From: Acorus gramineus
Taxonomy: Eukaryota > Streptophyta > Magnoliopsida > Acorales > Acoraceae
Length of the DNA: 64,000 bases
Reading direction: 5' to 3'
Assembly: GCA_030737835.1 (NCBI GenBank)
Contig: CM060848.1
Span: 12,094,878 to 12,158,877 of the forward strand
The position numbers and the translations under genes are program-made. Under the pieces are notes generated by a model. The model searched no databases, was not told where the DNA came from, and saw only the letters and a program-made list of their open reading frames with translations. Shown here in pieces: positions 24,622-35,258 of the stretch. Position 1 is the stretch's first letter; each line of letters opens with the position of its first letter.

Positions 24622-27595
24622 TCAGATTCTCACACTCAGGGAGTGCTTCAAGCTCCCCACATGAAGCACGTGAGACCCGATCCCCACTTTGCGGTTCCCG
24701 AGCTCATCCGCCACGCTCAAATCCTTGCAAACGTCCACCCTGAACGCGAGCACTCCCTCCCTTTGGGCGCCCAATGTGACCCTCTCGAACGCCAACAACT
24801 GCTTCTTCGGCGCGTTGTGCACCGCTGGCGGGGACGAGTAGAGGAAGACCACGTGACTCCCGTCCATGTTTCCGTTGTTCATGACCCTCAATTCGACGTC
24901 GAAAGCGAGGTCCTCGCATTGGTCCTGGAGAAGCTTGACTGACTCGCATCGCTTGGTGCGGCACTCATGGCCCTCTTCGAGTGGGATCGAGACTAGTTTC
25001 GGTGCTTTAACGAGGTGGTGGCTGAAGTGGGAGTAACTCAAGCCGTCGCCGAAAGAATACACGGTTTCGCCGGTGTAGAACCTGTAAGTCCTTCCGGGGT
25101 AGCCGGTGCTCGGGTCCGGTCTCATGTTCATGTTGTCCATAGGGACGCTGTCGACGTACGACTCGGGGTACCAAGTCATGGGTAACCTCCCACCTGTCGA
25201 AGAAGAAGAAGAAGAAGAAAGGACAAATAAATATAAGATTTATTTTTCTAAGTGGACTTTATTGACGTGAAGTTGATGCTGAACTTACTTGGATTGTAAG
25301 ACCCGAATATGATATCGGCCAATGCAGCTCCCCCTGCTTCTCCAGGGTAGCCCACCCAAAGAATGCCGGAAATGAGATCACTCGCTTTCGCGAACGATAC
25401 ATCCATGCCACCCCCGGACATTATGACTAGGATGACCGGTCCCTTGGATGCCTTTGCAACTTCCGTTATGAGCAGCTCCTGCTGGCCGGGGAGGAGAAGA
25501 TTGAGCCTATCGAGAGACTCCGCCTCAATGGATTGGTCCGCACCCATGATCAAGATGGTCGCATCGGCTTGGGATGCTGCGGCCTTGGCGGGGTCCAATT
25601 GGAGGCTGGCCCCCGCGCAGGCCACGTCGAGGCATCCGGGTTTGTAGACGGTGGGGACAGCGGCGGTTAGGCCTTGTAAGGGAGTGGTGTATTTGCAGGG
25701 TGTACCTAATTTATACAAACATTGTTAGGTGGACATATATAATTCATGTTAGCATGTTAGAACTCTTGAAATAGTGAGACCATACCTTCGTAGTTTCCGA
25801 TCATCGTTTTCGTGACATTGGCGTTGGGACCGATCAATGCCAAGGACTTGATGGAGGTGGACGAGAGCGGCAAAGTCCCCTTGTTGTTCTTCAGAAGCAC
25901 AATACCCTGTCTGGCAGCTTCACGAGCGAGTTCTTGGTTTTCAGGAGTGCACACGTCCTTCGGGCCGAGGTTTCCGTAAGGAAGCTTGGTTGGATCGCCA
26001 TCGAAGAAGCCGAGGCGCATCAGAACTGCGAAGTTGTTGGTGAGCGCCCTGTCCACCTGAGATTCGGAGATTAAGCCCTGTTTAACTGCTGCTTGCGTGT
26101 ACTGGCCGAGGAATACACCACAGTCGAGATCCAGCCCTGCATTCGTAACATGGATATTAAGATTGAGTGGTCGATATGATTGAATTGTTATGAGACGGAA
26201 AGATTTTGAGTTTGATGAAACTTGATCACCTGCTGAGATTGCCTTGGCTGCAGCCTCCTCGGGAGTTTTTGTGTAGTTTTGGGAGTAGTAGAACACTTTC
26301 ACGGAGTCGCAGTCTGAAACTATGTACCTGCATCCAAACAAATTAAAACAAATATCGATGGTCATCTTTATCGACAAAATCACAAGAACATGTTGAAGAA
26401 TTGAAGCAATGGAAACTGGAAAGAAGAGATACCCACCCATTAAGCTTCCACTCTCCTCGGACTACTCCTGCGAGGAGGTCGGGATCGGCGCAAGTAGGGA
26501 CACCATTAACTTGGTTGTACGAGCACATCACACTCGCTGCATTCCCTTCGGTCACACAGCTCTTGAAGGGTGGCTGAAACGTATCGTCCATGTCTTGCTT
26601 CGTCACCTAATTATAATTAAGATACACACATGTACATTAATAGCATATTTGATCAACTTAACCATGCAAAACGCCTTAATTTTATGCATTTGTTACAGCA
26701 TTAATTACCTTAGCGTTGAAGTGGTAGCGGTCGATCCCTTTCCAGTTATCCAAATCATAGGCAGTGTAATGCTTACAACAAGCAGCGACCTTGAGTTTAT
26801 TTGGATCATCTGCTTGTTGCAATCCACGAACATATCCGGCCGCGTATTTGCCCGATAGCACCGGATCTTCTCCAGGAGTCTCCTGGGCTCTTCCCCATCT
26901 GGGATCGCGGAGTATGTTGATGTTAGGACTCCAGAATGTCAGCCCTGCTAGTCCCACATTGTACATTGCCCTGGCTTCCGTGGAGACCACCTGTTTGGGT
27001 AGCAATATTAAATATTCTGAAAAAAAAAAAGAATCATTCCAGGGGAGACATATATGCATGTGATATCAATGTCAACTTATTCTAAGCTAGTCGGGCATAG
27101 CTATACTCATTTATTCCTTGCAAACAAACAAGGAGGTTATGTATTGAGAATTACAAGATTCAAGCTCACCTTTCCAATGGCCTCAAACAGGTCACTGTTG
27201 AAAGAAGCAGCAGTGAGGATGACTTGAGGAAAGCTCGTTGCGCCGGGGACCAAGGTCGAGAAATTCGTGCCGGGGCCTACGTAAGACACCCCATGTAATG
27301 CCTCGGACCACCATTCATAGCTCGGGATGCTGAGCCTCGGCAAGAACCCTGCCTTGTCCACCAGAAATGTCACCTTCTCTTCCAGACTCAACCTCTTCAC
27401 GAGGTCCGAAACTCTCTCTCCCACACTCAGAGAGGTGTTACAGAACCCATAAGAGCTCAAGTTGGGATTTTTAGTGTTGTCACAAGCATAAAGAGGGGAC
27501 TTCCCTGAAACAGGACTGAAATGGAGAAAACACAAAAGGGAGAGCTCAAACAAGAGGAAGAAGAAGAAGACGTGGGTTTTCCCTCTACAGTCCAT
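24622..27595 (-). CDS. BXL: BXL-A: GH3 beta-D-xylosidase / alpha-L-arabinofuranosidase, BXL4-like; 7 exons, 771 aa
   Basis: Exons in gene order: 27595-27170, 26990-26709, 26606-26437, 26327-26230, 26136-25786, 25705-25289, 25193-24622. Phases agree and no internal stop is seen. Exon 1 encodes a hydrophobic signal peptide ending near SPVSG, so the enzyme should be secreted to the cell wall. GH3 features: [37 protein letters not shown], the nucleophile motif VSDCDS (Asp298), GADQSIEAE and a C-terminal fibronectin III-like region ending HSLSVRI. The family releases xylose or arabinose from xylan and arabinoxylan. Oddities: conserved LGIP reads LSIP, and the SRDRxDL block seen in BXL-B reads SLDRLNL. 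The exon 3 donor carries a 4-bp duplication. Exons 6-7 resemble BXL-C, the 5' exons BXL-B. Confidence 0.9.
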
Positions 27596-27670
27596 CTCTT
27601 CTTCTTGTGGAGTTGTGGGTGTGTTTGGTTTGTCGAGAGAATGCAATGTAGGTTGTCTTTGTGTTATGTG

Positions 27671-27680
27671 TTATTTATAG
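27671..27680 (-). promoter_or_regulatory. TATA box of BXL-A
   Basis: CTATAAATAA on the minus strand, about 80 bp before the start codon. It is preceded by GCGCCT/ACGCC-like bases shared with BXL-B and BXL-C at the same position, so the core promoter is conserved across the three paralogs. Confidence 0.7.
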
Positions 27681-27768
27681 GCGTTGTTTGCTTTCCACGT
27701 CAGTGAAGAATAGTTGGATATTCATGCCAGATTGGTTGCTCGAATGTCTTTAAATGAGAGTTAATTCT

Positions 27769-27796
27769 AGATAGATAGATTGATAGATAGATAGAT
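27769..27796 (+). repeat. GATA microsatellite
   Basis: Near-perfect run of ATAG units with one TTGA interruption, in the BXL-A upstream region. Confidence 0.85.
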
Positions 27797-28003
27797 ATTT
27801 TCAATTTAATGTGTCTATACAATATAATACATCATTAAGATATAAACATTCTTCATAAAAAACATATATCTCATTAGAGGTCGTTATTAAGTTTAAAAAA
27901 TCAATAAACATTCTACGGGACAACTCCTAACATTATTCCTATATTTTACCTACTTTGAGCATTAATGGATGCTGCTCTAGACATTCATTGAGTTAATACA
28001 TGC

Positions 28004-28923
28004 TAGGCCTGTCAACGGGTCGGGTCCGGATCAGGTCGGGGTGGACCCGGACCCTACCCGTCACAGGACCCGGCGGGTACGGGGAAATGTGGACCCGGAC
28101 CCGAACCTATCGGACTCAGGTCGGGTCCGAGTCCGACCCGACCCGGATGGTTGGGTAAAAACAAAGAAAAAAAAAAGAAAGAAGAGCTCATGTATTTGTT
28201 TGCCTTATCATTCTATTTGAAATTTTTTGTAATAAAACATTATTGTTAATGAGACTATGTTTGAATATAATTTTATACAATTCAAAAGAAGTAAATGAAT
28301 TATTAAACAACATCCAAAACAATAATCACTAACATAAAAAATATATTAACCTAAATAATAAACATAACTAATTATACAAACATTCAAAACAATATTAACC
28401 TAAACAACATTCAAAACAATAAACATTAACATATTAACCTAAATAATAAACATAAATCATGCAACAAACTAATTAATCATACAAATTCAAAAGCTAATAA
28501 GTTAATTGTCCAAAACAAACCGACGACATATACATTACTAAGTTTATTACATATTAAACAATCAAGTTCTTGCAAGTTGCAACATTAACACAACAAAAAA
28601 AAATGTTATGATTATGATTATGACTTATGATTTATATTCTTGTTATGATTATGATTTATGAACTTGTAGATACAAAAATAAGTTAAAGTAAGAAATAAAA
28701 TTATGTATCAACTAATACTAATGGTCTTATAATATAAGAGCATATTTTAATAAAACAATCGGGTCTCGGGTCTAACGGGTCGGGGCGTGGTGGACCCGGA
28801 CCCGACCCGTTTGTTTGTTCGGGTCCGCCGGGTCAGGTCCAAATCGGATCGGGTATATTACACGTGTATTCGAGTCCAGATCGAATCGGGTCCGGGTCTG
28901 AACCCAACCCGTTGACAGGCCTA
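28004..28923. mobile_element. Complete 920-bp non-autonomous hAT element
   Basis: Both ends carry TAGGCCTGTCAACGGGT as terminal inverted repeats, extended by GGGTCC-rich subterminal blocks. The flanks are a perfect 8-bp target duplication ATACATGC (27996-28003 and 28924-28931), the hallmark of hAT insertion. The AT-rich core (28150-28740) has no ORF. The paralogous flank of BXL-B shows the unoccupied site near 39923. Relatives are at 893-1376, 29465-29601 and 30094-30682. Confidence 0.88.
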
Positions 28924-29261
28924 ATACATGCACGTCCCAGTCCCATATGCCAATTCCAACACCTTTTTTAACTTTTTTTCTATATACGCTGGAAAGAGAG
29001 GAAGTAACTCAAATGGGCAAGGGATACACAGGAATATTCATAATCAGTGTATTAAATTATTTTGGATGATAGAAAGATAGAATGAGGGATGAAACAATAA
29101 GAAAATGAGTTAATAAATTTAACGGATACAGGGATGGGTAGACAAGAATATCTAGAATTGGGTTATTTAGTTATTTCTTATCATGAAAAGAAATGGAACG
29201 GAGCAACATCATGAAAATGAGTTAAAACAACTCAATGGATGGAACCTTATGGATGGAGGGA

Positions 29262-29449
29262 GGGATAGACAAGAATGTTCTACTAAGTCATATATTCCAT
29301 GAAGAAAATGAAGAATGTGCTACTAGCAATTCCTGTGCTTTGAAATTTGTAATTCTTGTCACTTTCCTTTCTCAACTACAATTAATACATGCTACTATGA
29401 ATGTGGGAGAGCCTATCTTTCTTTTAGTAGAACATTCTTGTCTATCCCT
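29262..29449. repeat. Inverted-repeat segment, possible MITE
   Basis: GGGATAGACAAGAATGTTCT at 29266 reappears as its reverse complement at ~29427-29447, enclosing ~140 bp. A weaker copy of the same motif lies at ~29134. The surrounding sequence is homologous to the BXL-B upstream flank (39960-40210). Origin uncertain. Confidence 0.4.
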
Positions 29450-29464
29450 ACCTTTTAGTAGGTA

Positions 29465-29601
29465 ATAAAAGGACCCGGACCCGACCCGTTTGTTTGTTCG
29501 GGTCCGCCGGGTCAGGTTCAACTCGGGTCGGGTATATTACACGTGTAATCGAGTCCGGGTCGGCTCAGGTCCTGGTCTGGACCCGACCCGTTGACAAGCC
29601 T
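29465..29601 (+). mobile_element. Right-end fragment of the hAT family
   Basis: Matches the last ~140 bp of the complete hAT element (28785-28923), including GACCCGTTTGTTTGTTCGGG and the terminus GACAAGCCTA, but the left part is missing. It abuts the LINE tail at 29602. Confidence 0.75.
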
Positions 29602-29726
29602 AAATAAGAGTATTTTAACGAATATTTAAAAAAGTATTGAGTATCATGATCCTCACTGTTGACAAGCCTAAATAAGAGTATTTTAACGAATATTTAAAAA
29701 AGTATTGAGTATCATGATCCTCACTG
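29591..29726 (+). repeat. Perfect 68-bp tandem duplication
   Basis: Units 29591-29658 and 29659-29726 begin TTGACAAGCCTAAATAAGAG and end CCTCACTG. I see no difference between them. The unit spans the joint between the hAT end and the LINE tail, so the duplication arose after that joint formed. Confidence 0.9.
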
Positions 29727-30093
29727 GTTTATGTGCTATTTGGCTAATAAGAAATAACGTAATTTTCACGGACAGCTCTTCTACTTCAAAAACTTTGTTG
29801 CAAATTATAGAAGGTTTACCATTTTCTTGATATATACCTTTTAAATTAATGCATATTAATATCATATATAAATGAAGAGGATTTGTTATAGTACGCCTTG
29901 TTGTCAAACTTGACTTTCCCTCTGGAATTCTCTTATGAGGATTTGAACACGCATTAATTTGCTCTTGCGCTATGCCATGAATCACATTTACGACAAGGAA
30001 AATGCCACTAATTCTTGAAGTCACTTTCATAGTCCCCAAATATGTTATAAATTATTGGAAGGTATATACTTATTGAATATAGTAATTACATTC
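29602..30093 (+). mobile_element. LINE tail fragment, copy 2
   Basis: Direct-orientation copy of 23567-23992, sharing the region encoding an IWLxRNxxIF-type motif and the following ~350 bp. Similarity ends at ATTACATTC (30093), where the inverted hAT piece begins. Part of it is doubled in the 68-bp tandem repeat. Confidence 0.6.
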
Positions 30094-30682
30094 CCAGACC
30101 CGGACCCGATCCGACCCGAACCCGATTACACGTGTAATATACTCGACCCGAGTTGGACCCGACCCGGTGGACCCGAACAAACAAACGGGTCGGGTCCGGG
30201 TCCACCCCGCCCCGACCCGTTGGACCCGAGACCCGATTGTTTTATTAAAATATGCTCATATATTATAAGACCATTAGTATTAGTTGATATGTAATTTTAT
30301 TTCTTACTTAACTTATTTTTGTTTCTACATGTTCATAAATCATAATCATAACAAGCCTATAAATCGGTTTGTTTTGGACAATTAACTTATTAGCTTTTGA
30401 ATTTGTATGATTAATTAGTTTGTTTCATGATTTATGTTTATTATTTAGGTAAATATGTTATTGTTTATTGTTTTGAATGTTGTTTAGGTTATTTATGTTT
30501 ATTATTTAGGTTAATATGTTTTTTATGTTAGTGATTATTATTTTGGATGTTGTTTAATAATTTATTTATTTTTTTGAATTGTATAAAATTATATTCAAAC
30601 ATAGTCTCATTAACAATAATGTTTTATTACAAAAAATTTCAAATAGAATAATAAAGCAAACAAATACATGAGCTCTTCTCTC
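30094..30682 (-). mobile_element. Inverted, truncated hAT copy
   Basis: Reverse complement of much of 28183-28890: the GGGTC-rich block at 30095-30235 and the AT-rich core down to GAGCTCTTCTC. An internal stretch corresponding to about 28540-28620 is shortened. Both termini are missing; one side joins the LINE tail, the other joins the xylosidase fragment at 30685. Confidence 0.75.
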
Positions 30683-30684
30683 TG

Positions 30685-30940
30685 CCGCAAAGTGGGGATC
30701 GGGTCTCACGTGCTTCATGTGGGGAGCTTGAAGCACTCCCTGAGTGTGAGAATCTGAGTTGGGGGAGGTGGGCCATCGAAGGTTTTAATAATGGCATTAA
30801 TGGCATCCAAAATGAAGATCTGTGTATGTTCCATGGAAGCTTGGGAGAGATTGTATCTCCCCATTGTTTGTCCATTGAATTGAAAGATGATAATTGTATT
30901 TATGTTTCAATAGATATAATGAAAAACTACATATTTTGGT
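30685..30940 (+). pseudogene. Inverted copy of the BXL-A 3' end
   Basis: 30685-30911 reads, by eye, identically to the reverse complement of 24469-24694: the last ~24 codons of BXL-A (from RKVGIGSHV to the stop), then its 3' flank. The copy is in sense orientation on the plus strand, upstream of BXL-A itself, with no upstream exons, so it is not a gene. Identity to BXL-A and not to BXL-B or BXL-C dates it after the paralogs split. Confidence 0.9.
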
Positions 30941-31100
30941 TTTTTTTTTCATAACAAGACTCACGAAGGGCAAGTACAACAGAACTTGGTGCAAGGCCCA
31001 TAGCCCACAGAAAATACTCCCCTAGAGGGGGTTGGACGGGATTGAACCCACGTTAACCGTCTAAGACAGGATGACTTATAACCAATTGGTGGTTGTATGT
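30941..31100 (-). mobile_element. tRNA-derived SINE, inverted
   Basis: Reverse complement carries GGTTATAAGTCATCC (A-box region), TGGGTTCAATCCC (B box) and the same body and A-tract as the SINE at 23266-23432. It sits at the same place in the xylosidase 3' flank as that SINE, which suggests both copies descend from one insertion. Confidence 0.6.
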
Positions 31101-31261
31101 GTAATGTAATGAGGATCCTAATATATATATTGGATTGAAATAACATTTTTTTCATATGGATCTATAAAACATTTTAGAACAATCTTTTAAAAAATAAAAA
31201 ATGATAAAATCAAACTCCTAAAACAAATACATTATTTTCAAATATTATTTTTATCCATAAA

Positions 31262-31505
31262 AACCCAACAAAGCTATCGGAGGAGGTACTGGATAACTCC
31301 ATTGAAGGTTACATCATTGGCAAAATTCGGTATACATTCCGATCCCGTTTCTTCAATTCCTACAGTGAAACAGGAACCAGAAGGGGGATTCAAACTTCTC
31401 CTTAAAGGGAATGGTTTTTTTTTTTTCTTCGTTCAATTTTCTCTTGAAGAAGATATGAATGCAGTCCTTGAAGGTGGTCCATGGACCATGGCCAACCATC
31501 CATTT
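31262..31505 (+). mobile_element. LINE ORF1 relic, first half (DUF4283)
   Basis: Translations in two frames give EEVLDNSIEGYIIGKIR and, after a frame change near a T-tract, QFSLEEDMNAVLEGGPWTM. These match the DUF4283 pattern of plant LINE ORF1 and related proteins (GK after a hydrophobic strand, then F-F-x(n)-VLxGGPW). The second half resumes at 35259; a 3.7-kb insertion separates them. Confidence 0.6.
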
Positions 31506-32269
31506 TGACACCCACAAATTTTCTTTGTTCGTCACCCCCAAAAGGACCACTACCAGATCCATCTTCTTCCTCAGCTCTTTCAATCCCGTTCTTCCTCTCA
31601 TGACTATTTCCAAATCAATAATAATTCAGAAGCCCCATTATATAGACCTCTTGTAAGCCCCATGAGATGACATAAGTGGTATTACCGATAATACCCTCCT
31701 AAGCTATCTGCCACTTTAAAAAGTCATACCGGCCTACTCATCTCTAGCGACCGGCATCACCACCCTTAGATTCCTCTAGCCGCCCTCTATCATATGAGAG
31801 ATGGTTAAGCAATCTTTCGAGCCCTCCTCTGACCTTTACATCCTCTTACCTCCACGTACACCGTTTTTTTTGAAATTCAGATACATTTGAAATGTATCTG
31901 ATAAATCAGTTGCATTATGTTTATGTGAGTTTTTTTGCACATGTGTTTTTTTTATTTTATGTAATGTTATTTAACGAATACCTATTTTGTTATGTTAATT
32001 ATATAATATCAAGTTATATTTTTGCTCCATTTATGTGGTTGTTGATCTTTTTTTCATTTTTTATGTCTTTTCCTTAATAATCTAATTATATTTTCTTAAA
32101 AAGTAAAATACATTTTCTAAAAAACAAGATACATTTGAATTTATGCTATACAATAATCTAAGATTGTTATTTTACCTCCTAGAAGTGAGCCATATTTCAT
32201 CTTTTTTTTTGTTTAAGTGAATGATTAATTTGTTATGTTAGCTACATAAGTTTCAGATGCATGTTTAAA

Positions 32270-32466
32270 TTTTGAAAACTCACTTGCATTGGAAATTCAG
32301 TTATAATTAAATTTAGATACATCGTTCCAGATCCAGTTACATTCTATGAAATCCATATCCAGATATATTTTGAAAACTCAATTGCATTGAAAATTCAGTC
32401 ATAATTAAAATTCAGATACATTGTTCCAGATTTAGTTACATTCAATGAAATCTAAATACATGTTTA
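32270..32466 (+). repeat. Imperfect tandem repeat, ~98-bp unit
   Basis: Two copies start TTTTGAAAACTCA at 32270 and 32368 and share TTGCATTG, AAATTCAGT, CAGATACAT-type and AGTTACATTC blocks. Within the Mutator-like cluster. Confidence 0.65.
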
Positions 32467-33356
32467 ATTAACCGCATGCATGACATTGTAAAAGGAATTC
32501 CTTTTTCATGTTTTTTATGTATACTTCTTTCTTTCTTTCTCTCATTTCAATTAGTGGAATCACTTACACATTCTGTTTTTTAGACATATTCATTTTGTTC
32601 CCATATGATTTTCAGATAAAAAAAACATCTTTTGCTTCAAAATCGATACCTGCAGCAGCAGCAAATACATTGGGATTAGAAACTCATATTCATTCCTCGT
32701 TCTTGATCAAGTGTACAAATTTTCTCCATCTTACTCCTCCAATTCCATGATTTCATGAAATGATTAATGGAGCTTGGATGCAATACTACCTGACTTAGAG
32801 TTTTGATGGCTTCTTTTCATATTGAAAGTTTTTTTTATGACATTCGATTTTTTTTATGGCATTTGATTTTATTGGAGAAGTTGTTAGAGGTTTTTTTCAA
32901 ACATTTGTTTCCGAGAGCCGCAAAGAGTTTGATTCGCTTCTTTTTTATTCTCATTCATACGTGTAGAAGTGCCAGCATACAAGGAAGATTAACGATAATA
33001 AGCCCACTTTGGTATAGAACACGAGAAATTCGTCTTTATGACCGCAACATAAAAAGAGAGAAGTGGTGAATTTTCTTCTTAGAAAACAAGGATCGCTTGA
33101 TTTTATAAACAAAGTACCGGCTCTTTTGCTAAGGAGAGAGAAAGTGGGAGAAAAAAACCATGGGTTTCTAATGAAGGGTATTTAGGTATTTTGCTTTTTC
33201 AAGTAATTTAAAAGTCAAACATCCAGCCAATGAGATTATGACATCTAATGGGGCTTGTAATTGGAGCCTATATTTTAGGGCCCATGTAGCAAGACTCTTA
33301 CCGATTATACCCCTTAGTGAGTTTTGGTAACATCCCAACGTAATTAATGGTGGACG

Positions 33357-33480
33357 GTTGAGGGAGCATTCAATTGTATTATTTTTTTTCCTTTTTTAAC
33401 TTATCACAATTAAATCGTGGTTGAGGGGGTATTCAATTGTGTTTTTTTTTTTCCCTTTTTTTGACTCATCACAATTTAAT
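33357..33480 (+). repeat. Imperfect tandem repeat, ~62-bp unit
   Basis: Units at 33357 and 33419 both begin GGTTGAGGG, continue ATTCAATTGT, a T-tract, and ATCACAATT. Confidence 0.6.
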
Positions 33481-34767
33481 TGTGCTTTCATAATTGAATA
33501 ATTGCTTCGTTTTCGTGGTAAAATTTCAGAATTTTTTATGTAGAGTCTATTGAATATTGGATTTGATATTTTGAATGTCTTTTTAGTCTTATATGATCCA
33601 AAAAAAGAATTGATCAATTTGGCTACCATTGAAATGCCTGTCGATTCAGGTGTGATGTTTATTTATTGTATGTTTTTTCAATTGTTTTATTTTATGTTAA
33701 TTTTGGTTGTTTTTTATGTCAAACGTGGTTTCTATATGGCATATCAATTGTTTAACATTTGATGTTGAAATTTGAATCTAGAATGTTGTTGTATAATATT
33801 TAAATATCAAATACATATTCATATTTTTATTAGACTTATATGTATTATTTTTTAAAAGATAGTTACATTCCAAACTAATCTATATATTTATACACTTTTT
33901 TATAAGTTAGTTACATTTGTGAATGTAACTGATTTCTTATATGAATATATTATAAAAGTTAGTTACATTCACAAATGTATTTAAATTTTTGTGCAATTGA
34001 TCGATTTGGCTATTATTTTCAATGTCTGTCGATTCAGGTATGACCTTTGTTATTGTTTGTTTTTGCATTTATTGCAATTTTTTTTTTTGAATTTGTTGTT
34101 TGATATTAAATATGGCAGCCTTTGATCTTGCTTTTGTTTACAATTTTTTCTTTGAATCTGATGTTTGATGTTAAAATAATTTTTTGGAAGATTTTATAGA
34201 GTTTTGATGTTTATTGACATATGTTTGTGTTGCATTTTCAAACTAATATGAACATTTATGCATTATATTGTGTAAATCAGTTACATTTTTAAAATATACA
34301 ACTGATATTTACATGCCTTAAATAATAAAATTAAGTTAACTGAACTATTTGTGCAATATATTTTGAAACTAAGTTATATGCATAAAATGTAATTGACTTT
34401 TTTTTATCTAATATTAGTGTTTCGTTAAAAGTCAGTTACATTCATCAAAAAGTCGATATGAAGGTAAAAAAAAAAGGTGGAATCCGGATGATGACTGAAA
34501 AGTTAGTTGAACCACCTCTCATATGATAGAGCGCGACGAAAGGATTCCAGGGGTGGTGACGCCTTTCATCCAAGATGAGCAGGTCGGCCGGAATGATTTT
34601 TTTAAATTACTGAATTTTTTAAAAAAACAATTAGAAATTTTTGAGATGTATTTTGGGAGGAGAAATCAGCATGCTAACATGTGATTTAAATAGGGGTAGT
34701 TCTGTACTTTTCTTTTTTACCTTTTTATGGCAAATAAAAATTTGACACCAGGGCTTATGAGTGAGAC

Positions 34768-35229
34768 TTATATAATGGGGCCTGTGTAACGCTCTTTCCA
34801 AATTGGTGGACCATATCTCTTATTGGCGATATCTTTCAACTCTCTCTTAGCGGATTTTTTCTTCAAGTGGTTGTGGCCTCCTCCACAAATAAAGGAATGA
34901 GGATATGGTACACGGTGGAGGTGACTTTCATATTTTAAATAAAAAATCTCGCCTTTCAAGGACGAAATTGAGAAATCTGTCGACATCTTCTGATCATCGT
35001 CAACATCTTCTCTTCTGATCATCGTCAATATATTCTGATCATCCCACAAGATCAAGGGCCCGTGGAGCCCAAAAGAAGACGAATTGCCGAAGAAGTTGGT
35101 TGAGATACACGGGTTGAGGAACTGGACCGTCATTAGCAATTCCATCTTGGATCGCTCCGGGAAATCCTTCACATCCATCTCTACAGATGCCTTCAAAAAA
35201 GAAGAAAAAAAAACTTTCAGGTTGATCAT
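34768..35229 (-). other. 153-aa open frame between the Mutator-like end and the LINE second half, unknown
   Basis: An uninterrupted minus-strand frame contains MDVKDFPERSKMEL, LHGPLILWDDQ and a His/Cys/Gly-rich stretch (HLHRVPYPHSFICGGGHNH). A pyrimidine-rich tract ending in AG precedes the ASVEMDV segment, resembling a splice acceptor, so this could be captured host exon sequence. An internal GACGATGATCAGA repeat is present. I do not recognise the protein, and a chance frame is possible. Confidence 0.2.
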
Positions 35230-35258
35230 AAGGTCTCATTATTATTTCTCTCTTTAAA

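Larger units (their letters stand above)
31633..34784. mobile_element. Nested Mutator-like cluster inserted in the LINE relic
   Basis: The left segment beginning GCCCCATTATATAGAC and including CTCTATCATATGAGAG (31633-31810) recurs in reverse complement at 34490-34784. A related end lies at 33215-33320 (TAGATGTCAT and CCCCATTA, inverted; TTACCGATTATACCCC, direct), so at least two related elements are likely nested or adjacent. Internal DNA is AT-rich with many GATACATT and CAGTTACATT repeats and no intact transposase. No clean 9-bp duplication was found at the outer ends. Confidence 0.45.

Noticed and set aside
24643-24942. Plus-strand frames opposite BXL-A exon 7 (and similar ones opposite exons of BXL-B and BXL-C)
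   Set aside because: Antisense shadows of conserved exons; the sense frame agrees among the three paralogs.
32508-33069. Phe/Ile-rich frames of 80-88 aa
   Set aside because: AT-rich low-complexity translation inside the Mutator-like cluster.
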